A stretch of DNA of 64,000 bases from Lysobacter sp. BMK333-48F3 (lineage in GTDB: Bacteria; Pseudomonadota; Gammaproteobacteria; Xanthomonadales; Xanthomonadaceae). Where the stretch lies: positions 4,216,894 through 4,280,893 of the forward strand of contig NZ_JAIHOO010000001.1 in the NCBI RefSeq assembly GCF_019733395.1, written 5' to 3'. This document shows positions 36,206 through 43,958 of the stretch, in pieces; within the stretch, counting starts at the first letter, position 1; every line of letters begins with the position of its first letter. The notes under the pieces are model-generated. The model worked only from the letters and a program-made list of their open reading frames with translations, had not been told where the DNA came from and ran no database searches. A program made the position numbers and the translations under genes.

Positions 36206-38427
36206 CGTCCGCCCTCCGCCTGCAAGGCCTCGAAATAACGCCGGTCGCCGGCGTCGCCCGCGGCGCGGCGCGGCACCGTCGCCGCTGGACGCGCCAGCAC
36301 CGGCCACAACAGGGCGCGCAGTCGCGCCCGGCAGTCGCTGCAGTCGCCGCGCTGGCGCAGCGCATCCAACGCGGCCGCGAACGCCAGCGGATCGCTCACC
36401 CGCTCCGGATGCGCGCCGAGCCAACGCTCCAGGGCGGCGTAGTCGACCGGCGCCGCGGCGGCGCCCGGCACCGGCTGCAAGGCCTGCCACAGGGCCGCCG
36501 GCAAGGGGTCGGCGGCGGTCGCCGCGACCAGCGGATCGGCGCGCCGCGCCAGGCCGGCGCGGTCGCCGCTCAGGCGACGGGAGAAGTCGATCGGCGGCAG
36601 CTCCGGGCCGACCCGGGCCAGGTAGATCCGGTCCGCCTGCTGCACCTGCTTGATCAGGCGCAGGGCGCGATAGGCATACGGCAGCGCTTGTTGCGGCCGG
36701 CCCTGGCGCAGTTGCAGTTCCGACTGCCACATCTCGTCCAGCGCCGATTTGAGCAAGGTCCGGGTCTTGGGGTCGAGCAAGGTCGCGGCCTCGGCGATGT
36801 CGTGGGTGTGGCCGAACTGCTCCAGCACCGAGCCGGCTTCGCCGAAGCGCTGCGGCACCGGGTCGTGGGTGTGGCCGTCCTCGCCGGCCGGCGCCGGTTT
36901 CGCTGTCGCACCGTCCGCGCCGGGTGCGGCTGGGTGCCCGTCGTGGGCGCCGCCTTCGTGCGCCGCGGCGTCGTGCTCGGTCTCATTCGCGTCGTTGGTC
37001 GGCAAGCTCGGCGCGCCTTCGGATTCCTCGCCCAGGAACTGGCCGTAGCGCAAGCGCAGCAGGCGCTGGTCGACGCCGATCGCGTCGGAACGCTGGACGA
37101 AGCGTTCGCCGTCGAGCTTGCGCCGCTGCGCGATCAGCGCTTCGGCGTCGATGATGATCTGGCGCTGGCTGCGGAAATACGCCGGCATCACCGTCTTGAC
37201 CAGCCCTTCCACCCCGGTCGCCTCGCTGCCCTGCTCGGCCGGCCAGCGCAGGATCAGGCTGGCGCTGCGCACGCTCTGCGCCTGCGGGCGGCGGTTGTCG
37301 TCGACGCTGAGCTGCACGATCAGGTCGTCGCCGCGGGCGAAGCCCAGCGCGGCCAGGTCCAGGCGCAGCGCGTAGCGCTTGGCGGCCGCGCCGCCGCGGC
37401 CGGGCACGCGCAGGGTCTGCTCGCGAAAGGCGATGTTCTCGCCGCTGCCCTGGGCCAGGGTCACGCGCAGCGTGGCGTAGGCGGCCAGGCCATAGTCGTC
37501 GCTGGCGTCGAAGGCCAACGGCCAGTGGCGCTGGCCGGGCTCGACCAGGCTGAGGCTGCGTTCGGGCTCGATCGTCCGCAGTTGCGGCGGATGGTCCGGT
37601 ACCACGTCGAGCCGGTGCAACCGCTGCGACTGCGTCGCCGGCGCGCCGCGGGCGACGATCCGGTACAGCGCCGAACGGGCCAGCGTGCCTTGCCCATGCC
37701 AGTCGCCGTCCGCGCCGCGTTGCAAGGGCAGCCGCCGGCCGTCGAGGAAGGCCAGCTCGGCGGTTTGCGGTTGCGGCGCGAAACGCAGCCGCCAGCGCAG
37801 GCTCGAGCCTTCGGCGATGCGCCCCTGCAGGCCGGGTTCGTCGCGCGCCGGCAGGCCGGTGTAGGCCGGCGGCTGCACGCGCAGGTTCTGCGCCAGCAGG
37901 CGCGGCTGCCCCGGCGCGGCGGCGACCGCGGGCGCCGGCGTCAAACCGCCTTCGCTCGGCGCCGCCGGGGTTCGCGGCCACAACAGCGCGGCGGCGGCGA
38001 GGGCCGCAGCCGCCAGCCCCGACAGCGCTATCCATCGCCGCGACCAGGCCGGACGCAGATCGGGCGCCGGTCCGGCGGCCAATCGCGCCTGCAGCCGCGC
38101 TTGCTGCAGGCGCTGCAGTGGGTTGAGATCTTGCTCGCGCGCGAACAGCAGCTCGGCGCTGTCGTCCATGTCGCGGCGCAGACCGTCGAGCCGTCGCGTC
38201 AGCCAGCGCCGGTCGAGCGCGGCGGCGGCGCGCCAGGCGAACGCCGACACGATGCCGGCGGCGACGACGAAGCCGAGCGCGGCGACGGCGGTACCGCAAA
38301 CGCGCCACAAGCCGGCGGCGAGCGCCGCCGCCCACGGCAGCCCCAGCGCGGCCCGGTCCAGACCGCGACGCCAACGCGCCGCACGCCAGGCCCGGCGCAG
38401 CCGCAGCTCGGCCGCAGCGGCGCTCAC
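36202..38427 (-). CDS. DUF4175 family membrane protein
   Basis: A 741-residue protein. The N-terminal membrane helices (LPWAAALAAGLWRVCG, AVAALGFVVAAGIVSAFAW, WIALSGLAAAALAAAALLW) are followed by a long periplasmic region with beta-rich segments (LRVQPPAYTGLPARDEPGL; FDASDDYGLAAYATLRVTL) typical of DUF4175. A His-rich linker (EHDAAAHEGGAHDGHPAAPG) and a helical C-terminal part follow. The start is a GTG at 38427 overlapping the BatA-like stop (GTGA). Function is unknown; the family is usually found with MoxR, DUF58 and BatA-type genes. Confidence 0.82.
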   Translation of the reverse strand: MSAAAAELRLRRAWRAARWRRGLDRAALGLPWAAALAAGLWRVCGTAVAALGFVVAAGIVSAFAWRAAAALDRRWLTRRLDGLRRDMDDSAELLFAREQDLNPLQRLQQARLQARLAAGPAPDLRPAWSRRWIALSGLAAAALAAAALLWPRTPAAPSEGGLTPAPAVAAAPGQPRLLAQNLRVQPPAYTGLPARDEPGLQGRIAEGSSLRWRLRFAPQPQTAELAFLDGRRLPLQRGADGDWHGQGTLARSALYRIVARGAPATQSQRLHRLDVVPDHPPQLRTIEPERSLSLVEPGQRHWPLAFDASDDYGLAAYATLRVTLAQGSGENIAFREQTLRVPGRGGAAAKRYALRLDLAALGFARGDDLIVQLSVDDNRRPQAQSVRSASLILRWPAEQGSEATGVEGLVKTVMPAYFRSQRQIIIDAEALIAQRRKLDGERFVQRSDAIGVDQRLLRLRYGQFLGEESEGAPSLPTNDANETEHDAAAHEGGAHDGHPAAPGADGATAKPAPAGEDGHTHDPVPQRFGEAGSVLEQFGHTHDIAEAATLLDPKTRTLLKSALDEMWQSELQLRQGRPQQALPYAYRALRLIKQVQQADRIYLARVGPELPPIDFSRRLSGDRAGLARRADPLVAATAADPLPAALWQALQPVPGAAAAPVDYAALERWLGAHPERVSDPLAFAAALDALRQRGDCSDCRARLRALLWPVLARPAATVPRRAAGDAGDRRYFEALQAEGGR

Positions 38428-39611
38428 GGCCCGCCTCCGCTGCGCGCCCGTGTGGCCCGCCAGCGTTCCAGCAACGCGACCAGGGCGATAGCTACAGCCA
38501 GCCACGGACCCAGGTCCTGCGGCGGCAAGACCGCGGCGACCGCGCCGGTGCGCGGCACGACATCGCCGGCCCGCGCCCGCGTCGGCGGCGGCGAAGACGG
38601 TTGGAACAAGCCGCGCAAGCCGGCGACGAAGCCGGGCTCGAGCAGTTCCGGCCATTGCGCCGGCGACAACGGCCGGGTCAGACGCAGCAAGCGGCCGCGA
38701 CCGTAGTGGCCGCCCTGCGCCAGCACCGCGCCGGCGGCGTCGCGCCACAAGGCAGCAGGTTCCGGCGCGGCATCGGCCGGCCAGTCCGCCTGCGCATCCA
38801 GCAACACGGTGGCGCCCTCGCGCGCGCGCGCCAGGACCGTCGCGGGTACCGCGCCGGGCGCGAGCCAGATCAATCCGTTCGAGGCCTGCGGCCAGGATGC
38901 CGAGAGCGGCGCGACATCGGCTCGCGCGTCGGCCGGCGCGGTCGCGCTCCAGGCCATCAGCGCCGCGCGCAGGTACGGAAGCGCCGAAGCGCGCTCGGGC
39001 GCATGCCGCAACGCCGGCGGCGCGACGGCCGCCAGCGCGACCATCGGCGGCGACGGCGAGGCACCCGCGGTCGCGTGCCAGCCGATCCGCCGCGACAGGC
39101 GCAGCCGTTCTGCGTCCAGTCCGCCCAGACGCTCGGGCACGAACACCTGCAGCGCGGCCTGCGCCGGCAGGCGCGCATCGAGTTCGCGCAACAGGCTGGC
39201 GGTCGCCGCCGTGCCTGCGTCGGCGGGCGGGACGACAGCTTCTTCGGCGACGGCGGGAAAGCCCGGGATCAGCCAATGCAGGCCTGCGCCCTGCGCGGCT
39301 GCCGCGGCACGCGCCGCTGCCAAGTCCGCGCCCGGGGCCACCGCCACCCAAGCGCGTGCGCTGTCGGCGCCCGACAACACCGGCCGCGCCAGCCACAGCG
39401 CCAGCAGGGCCAGCAGCAACAACCGCAGCAACAGCAGCGGCCAATCGTCGAAGCGGATCCGATGGCGCGGTTTCGGCCGTTGCCGCAACCAGCGCAGCGC
39501 GGCGAACTCGGTCGGGCGCTGTTCGCTGCGCCGGGCCAGATGGATCAGCAAGGGCAGGACCCAGGCCGCCAGCGCGGCCAGGCCCAAAGGCAGCAACAGC
39601 GCCAGGCTCAC
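38424..39611 (-). CDS. BatA-like N-terminal double-transmembrane protein
   Basis: A 395-residue protein opening with the BatA N-terminal signature (SLALLLPLGLAALAAWVLPLLIHLARRSEQRPTEFAALRWL). A second helix (LLLLRLLLLALLALWLARPVL), a periplasmic region and a C-terminal helix (LAVAIALVALLERWRA) follow. Related proteins act with MoxR ATPases and von Willebrand proteins in envelope stress or complex assembly. No MIDAS motif is seen here. The GTG start at 39611 overlaps the DUF58 stop. Confidence 0.8.
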   Translation of the reverse strand: MSLALLLPLGLAALAAWVLPLLIHLARRSEQRPTEFAALRWLRQRPKPRHRIRFDDWPLLLLRLLLLALLALWLARPVLSGADSARAWVAVAPGADLAAARAAAAAQGAGLHWLIPGFPAVAEEAVVPPADAGTAATASLLRELDARLPAQAALQVFVPERLGGLDAERLRLSRRIGWHATAGASPSPPMVALAAVAPPALRHAPERASALPYLRAALMAWSATAPADARADVAPLSASWPQASNGLIWLAPGAVPATVLARAREGATVLLDAQADWPADAAPEPAALWRDAAGAVLAQGGHYGRGRLLRLTRPLSPAQWPELLEPGFVAGLRGLFQPSSPPPTRARAGDVVPRTGAVAAVLPPQDLGPWLAVAIALVALLERWRATRARSGGGP

Positions 39612-40501
39612 GCGCCCTCCGCTGCGTCGCGGCCGCCGAACAGCCGCCGCAGCGGCAGGTCCAGTTCCTGGTCGAGCACGTATTCGGCGCGGCGGATGCC
39701 GCAGGCCTGCAATCGCGCGTCGATCGCCTGGCGTGCTGCGGCGAAGCGGCGCAGGAACTCCTCGCGCAGCGCGGCGCCGTCGCCGAGCAGTTCCTCGCCG
39801 GTTTCCGGATCGCGGAAGCGGTGCCCGCCGCGGTATGGGAAGTCGCGCTCCTCGGCGGTCAGGATGCGGATGCTCAGCACTTCGCGCCGCGCCGCGGCCA
39901 GCCGCTCGGCGACCTCCAGCGCGGCCTCGTCGAAGCCGTCGCCGAGCATCAGCACCAGGTCGCCGGCGCCGATCCGCTCCCACAACGGCCGCAGCCGTTG
40001 CGGCGCCGGCCAGCGACCTTGCGCGCGCAAGGCATGCAGTTCCAGCCACAGCCGGTCGCGCTGGCGGGTGCCGGTGGCCGGAGCGATCAGGCGCAGGCCG
40101 TCTTCCTGCAGGGCGATCAAGCCGAAACGGTCGCCCTGGCGCAGGGCCAGCTCCGCCGCGCACGCGGCCAGGGCCTTGGCCGCATCGAGCCGGCTCCAGT
40201 TGGGACGGGCGGCGTCGCCCTGCCCCATCGAGGCGCTGGCGTCGACCAGCAGCCACAGCGCCAGCGGACTTTCGCGCTCGGCTTCGCGGACGAAGAAGCG
40301 GTCCGAGCGCGCGTACAACTTCCAGTCGATCTGGCGCGGCTCGTCGCCGGGCTCGTAGGCGCGGTACTGGGCGAATTCCAGGCCGGCGCCACGGCTGCGG
40401 CTGCGGTGCTGGCCCAGTCCGTGCGCGCCGACCGCGCGCCGCGAAACCAGGCTCAGACCGCGCAGGCGCGCCCGCACCGCCGGCGGAATCAGCTCGCGCA
40501 T
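39608..40501 (-). CDS. DUF58 domain protein (von Willebrand A-like)
   Basis: A 297-residue cytosolic or membrane-associated protein. The DUF58 core is GLEFAQYRAYEPGDEPRQIDWKLYARSDRFFVREAERE, followed by a vWA-like fold with LWLLVDASASMGQG (a MIDAS DxSxS: DASAS). Partner of MoxR ATPases, which remodel such proteins; the client is not known. It starts 8 bp after the moxR stop and overlaps the BatA-like gene. Confidence 0.9.
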   Translation of the reverse strand: MRELIPPAVRARLRGLSLVSRRAVGAHGLGQHRSRSRGAGLEFAQYRAYEPGDEPRQIDWKLYARSDRFFVREAERESPLALWLLVDASASMGQGDAARPNWSRLDAAKALAACAAELALRQGDRFGLIALQEDGLRLIAPATGTRQRDRLWLELHALRAQGRWPAPQRLRPLWERIGAGDLVLMLGDGFDEAALEVAERLAAARREVLSIRILTAEERDFPYRGGHRFRDPETGEELLGDGAALREEFLRRFAAARQAIDARLQACGIRRAEYVLDQELDLPLRRLFGGRDAAEGA

Positions 40502-40509
40502 GCGCCGGC

Positions 40510-41526
40510 TCAGGCGTCCGGCGCGGGCAAGGCGCGCAGCAGCACCGCGACCACATCGTCGGCGCTGCGCGATTCGGCCTCGGCGGCGAACGACAGCAAC
40601 AGGCGGTGGCGCATCACCGGCGCGGCTAGGGCGATCACGTCCTCGCGGGTCGCGGCCAGGCGGCCGTGCAGCAGGGCGCGGGCTTTCGAGGCCAGGGCCA
40701 GCGACTGGCCGGCGCGCGGGCCGGCGCCCCATTTCACCCATTGCCGGACTTCGGCCGGCGCGCCGTCGCCCGGCCGGCTGGCGCGCACCAGGCGGGTGAT
40801 CCAGCGCAGCAGGTCTTCGCTCAGATGCACCTCGCGCACCCGCGCCTGCAGCGCCAACAGGTCGGCGCCGTGCATCACCCGCGGCACCTGCGCGCCGTGG
40901 CTGCCGGTGGTCTGGCGCAGGATGTCGTGTTCTTCGTTCTCGCTCGGGTAGCCGACCCGGATGTGCAGCAGAAAGCGGTCGAGCTGGGCTTCGGGCAAGG
41001 GATAGGTGCCGGCCTGTTCGAGCGGGTTCTGGGTCGCCAGGACGAAGAACGGCGCCGGCAGCGCGTGGGTGGTGCCGGCGTAGCTGACCGTGCGTTCCTG
41101 CATCGCCTCCAGCAACGCGGCCTGGGTCTTGGGCGGGGTGCGGTTGAGTTCGTCGGCCAGCAGCAGATGGGTGAAGATCGGCCCGGGCTGGAAGCGGAAA
41201 TGACGATGGCCGGTGCCGTGGTCTTCTTCCAGCAACTCGGTGCCGAGCAGGTCGCTGGGCATCAGATCGGGGGTGAACTGGACGCGCCGGAACTGCAGCT
41301 CCAGCGCCTGCCCCAGCGAACGCACCAGCAGGGTCTTGCCCAGCCCGGGCACGCCCTCGAGCAGGCAATGGCCGCCGGCGAGCAGGCCGATCAGCAACTG
41401 CTCGACCACCTCGTCCTGGCCGACGATCGCCTGCGCGATCGCCCCGCGCAACTCGCCCAGCCGCTCCAGCAGCGCCTGCAACCCGACTTCGCCGCCCACT
41501 TCGTCCGCTACCGCCTTGGTGTTCAT
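40510..41526 (-). CDS. MoxR-family AAA+ ATPase
   Basis: A 338-residue chaperone-like ATPase. Walker A is GVPGLGKT, Walker B HLLLADELNRTPPKTQAALLEAMQE, and sensor 1 FFVLATQNPLEQAGTYPLPEAQLDRF, all diagnostic of MoxR. It is expected to act on the neighbouring DUF58 and BatA-like proteins. It is separated from the upstream DUF4159 gene by a 295-bp repeat-rich gap, so it may have its own promoter. Confidence 0.95.
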   Translation of the reverse strand: MNTKAVADEVGGEVGLQALLERLGELRGAIAQAIVGQDEVVEQLLIGLLAGGHCLLEGVPGLGKTLLVRSLGQALELQFRRVQFTPDLMPSDLLGTELLEEDHGTGHRHFRFQPGPIFTHLLLADELNRTPPKTQAALLEAMQERTVSYAGTTHALPAPFFVLATQNPLEQAGTYPLPEAQLDRFLLHIRVGYPSENEEHDILRQTTGSHGAQVPRVMHGADLLALQARVREVHLSEDLLRWITRLVRASRPGDGAPAEVRQWVKWGAGPRAGQSLALASKARALLHGRLAATREDVIALAAPVMRHRLLLSFAAEAESRSADDVVAVLLRALPAPDA

Positions 41527-41616
41527 GTCTGGTCCCGATTCCTACTGCGTCAAATGCAACGGCAAGAGCAAAAGCAAGAGCAACAGCAAATCCCCCGCAT
41601 CCGCTGCGCGGACGCC

Positions 41617-41637
41617 GCCCCCTTTGTCAAAGGGGGC
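41617..41637. repeat. GCCCCCTTT-GTC-AAAGGGGGC hairpin repeat
   Basis: Perfect 9-bp stem with a 3-base loop, related to the copy at 22957-22974. Just before it (41560-41600) lies a purine-rich AAGAGCAAAAGCAAGAGCAA run that also occurs, in diverged form, near 45965-45985. Confidence 0.7.
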
Positions 41638-41761
41638 AAAGGCGCGAGCGCTGGCCGCAACCGCCAGGCCCTTAGCCTTTCTCGCGCCTTTCCCGCACTT
41701 TTCTCGCGCCTTTTCCGGACCTCTGCCTTGCCTTTGCCTGCGCCTTCGACCGCGCCCTACG

Positions 41762-41816
41762 ATTCCCTATTCCCTATTCCCTATTCCCTATTCCCTATTC
41801 CCCATTCCCCATTCCC
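41762..41816. repeat. heptanucleotide tandem repeat (ATTCCCT/ATTCCCC)n
   Basis: About eight consecutive 7-bp units, first ATTCCCT five times and then ATTCCCC and variants, lie directly downstream of the DUF4159 stop (41822, minus strand). The same unit builds the arms of the hairpin elements at 16403 and 45922. Copy number of such arrays often varies between strains. Confidence 0.85.
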
Positions 41817-41821
41817 GGCTC

Positions 41822-42523
41822 TCACCCCATCAACGCATACATCACTATATTGACCGCGAACTTGGTGTTGTCCTCGGCCAGGAAGCGCTTGTTGCGCCAG
41901 TCGTAGTCCCATTCGCAGCCGTAGTCCTTGTTGCTGTACAGCACGCCCAGGCGGCCGTCGATCTCGATGCCCTGCAGGTAGTCGTGAACCAGGTCGTCGC
42001 CCCAGCCGTTGAGCTCGAAGCCGGTCGCCGGCGGACCGTCGAAGACGAAGAAGCTGCGGTAGAGAGGATGGTTCTTAGGCAGGCGCTTGAGCGCCTTGCG
42101 GCCGAAGATCGACGCCATCTGGCTTTCGAACGAACGCGCGAACAGACCGTCGATGTCGTGGTTGCAGTCGTCGACGAAGACGAAGCCGCCGTTGCGCACG
42201 TAGCGCTCGAAATTGCGCCGTTCCTCGGGGTTGAACTCGACCAGCTTGTGCCCGGCCAGGTAGCAGAACGGCGCGCCGAGCATCTTCGGATCGGACAAGG
42301 CCAGCACGTGTTCCTTCGGGTCCACCCGCAGATCGGTGTAGTCGACCAGCGCGGTGATCAGGTTGGCCGGCATGCGCTGGTCCACGTCCCAGTCGCCGGA
42401 GTCGTACTTGAGCCGGGTGAACCAGAAGTCGTAGTCGGCCGCGGCCCGCGCCAGCGGCGAGCGCGCCAGCCAGGCCCCGGCCAGGCCGCCGGCGAGCAGG
42501 CGCAGGAAGGCGGCGCGGTTCAT
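41822..42523 (-). CDS. exported DUF4159 protein
   Basis: A 233-residue protein with a signal sequence (RAAFLRLLAGGLAGAWLARSPLARAAA). The DUF4159 domain is seen as FWFTRLKYDSGDWDVDQRMPANL, LSDPKMLGAPFCYLAGHKLVEFNPEERRNFERYVRNGGFVFVDDC and HPLYRSFFVFDGPP. In other bacteria this domain is fused to the BatA-like protein or encoded beside MoxR genes, so its place here is typical. It starts 80 bp after the pmbA-type stop. Confidence 0.88.
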   Translation of the reverse strand: MNRAAFLRLLAGGLAGAWLARSPLARAAADYDFWFTRLKYDSGDWDVDQRMPANLITALVDYTDLRVDPKEHVLALSDPKMLGAPFCYLAGHKLVEFNPEERRNFERYVRNGGFVFVDDCNHDIDGLFARSFESQMASIFGRKALKRLPKNHPLYRSFFVFDGPPATGFELNGWGDDLVHDYLQGIEIDGRLGVLYSNKDYGCEWDYDWRNKRFLAEDNTKFAVNIVMYALMG

Positions 42524-42602
42524 CGCCGCCCTCGCCCGCCGGCGCGCGAGGGCCGGGACGGTCCGCGATGCCGCTGCGGCGAACCGTCCCGCACCGCCAT
42601 GC

Positions 42603-43937
42603 TCAGACCGCGTCCGAGAGCGAGGTGAAGGTGAAATCGCGCAGCTTCATCGGCGGGATCATCATCACGAAGTTGGACTCGTCGCCGGCCACGCGCACCG
42701 GGCGGCCGAGCTCCTCGATGTTGTTGAGCATGATCACCGGCGATTCGTTGAAGCGGAAGTTCTTCACCGGATGCTTGATGACGCCGTTCTCGATGTAGAA
42801 GGTGCCGTCGCGGGTCAGCCCGGTCAGCAGCACGGTCTGCGGATCGACCAGGCGGATGTACCAGGTGCGGGTGACCAGGATGCCCTTCTGGGTGCCCTTG
42901 ATCAGCTCGGCGGTGGACTTGTCGCCGCCGGCCATCAGCAGGTTGCCCGGCTGGCCGACCGCCTTCTTGCCCTGCTTCTGCGCCCAGTAGCGCGAATAGC
43001 CCAGCGCGGCGATCTTGCCGTTCTCGACCACCGCCATCTTCTCGCGCGGCAGGCCCTCGTTGTCCCAGGGCAGCACCGCGGCGCGCACGTCCCAGGGATC
43101 GGCGCTGATGTTGACCCGGCTGTCGTAGACCTGCTCGCCGAGCTTGTTGCCGCCGCCCTTCTTGGACAGGAAGCTGCGGCCTTCGTCGGCTTGACGCGCG
43201 TCGAAGAAGCCCATCATGAACGAGATCAGCCCGGCGGCCGCGGCCGGCTCCAGGATCACCGTGTACTTGCCCGGCTCCAGCGCCTTGGCTTCGGCCGATT
43301 CGGTGGCCTTGCGCATGGCGATGCGGACCTCGCTGTCGGCCTTGAACTCGGCGGCGTCCTTGAGGTTGCGGCCGACCCAGCCCGAACCGCGGCCGTCGTC
43401 GGTGCGCACGGTGCAGGTGTAGTTGAAATTGGTCGCCTTCTGATAGCCGAAGTTGCCGTTGCTGTTGGCGATCGCGACGAAGCTGCGGCCGTCCTCGAGG
43501 AAACCGGCGGCGGTCAGCTTGCCGGCGCGGCAGGGCGCGATCGAGTCGGACGCGGCCTTGGCGCGGAACTCGGGATCGATCGCCGCGGTGGATTCGCTGA
43601 AGGTCGGGCTGGGCTTGTAGTCCTGCTTGCCGATCGCCGGCACGAACTCGGGATTCTCCGGCGCCAGCCGGGCCAGGTCCTCGGCGCGGCGCACCACCCG
43701 CTCCAGCGCGGCGTCGTCGAACTCGTTGATCGTGGCGATGCCGACGCGCTTGCCGAACGCCACCTGCACGGCCAGGTCGACGTTGCTGACGATGCCGCTG
43801 GTGGACACGTCGTTGAGGGCGAAACGGATGTTGCCGTCGACCGACCCGGTCAGGGTCGCGGTGCACTCGTCGGCCTTGGACAGGGCGATGACCTTGTCGA
43901 GGATGGCCTTGGCTTCGGCTTCGGTGAAGATGCTCAT
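42603..43937 (-). CDS. PmbA/TldE-type subunit of the TldD/TldE protease
   Basis: A 444-residue PmbA/TldD-superfamily protein lacking the HExxxH zinc motif, as expected for the TldE partner. It carries the family blocks VAFGKRVGIATINEFDDAALERVVRRAE, PGKYTVILEPAAAAGLISFMMG and NLLMAGGDKSTAELI. There is no signal peptide, although its partner has a Tat signal. TldD/TldE complexes degrade unfolded peptides and mature some modified peptides. It starts 21 bp after the tldD-type stop. Confidence 0.9.
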   Translation of the reverse strand: MSIFTEAEAKAILDKVIALSKADECTATLTGSVDGNIRFALNDVSTSGIVSNVDLAVQVAFGKRVGIATINEFDDAALERVVRRAEDLARLAPENPEFVPAIGKQDYKPSPTFSESTAAIDPEFRAKAASDSIAPCRAGKLTAAGFLEDGRSFVAIANSNGNFGYQKATNFNYTCTVRTDDGRGSGWVGRNLKDAAEFKADSEVRIAMRKATESAEAKALEPGKYTVILEPAAAAGLISFMMGFFDARQADEGRSFLSKKGGGNKLGEQVYDSRVNISADPWDVRAAVLPWDNEGLPREKMAVVENGKIAALGYSRYWAQKQGKKAVGQPGNLLMAGGDKSTAELIKGTQKGILVTRTWYIRLVDPQTVLLTGLTRDGTFYIENGVIKHPVKNFRFNESPVIMLNNIEELGRPVRVAGDESNFVMMIPPMKLRDFTFTSLSDAV

Positions 43938-43958
43938 GGTCGTGTTCTCCTGCGCCGG

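Noticed and set aside
36202..39444. A single 1080-codon gene covering DUF4175 and the upstream region
   Set aside because: The first third is out of frame with the BatA-like gene and is shadow sequence; the GTG at 38427 with GTGA overlap gives the natural start.
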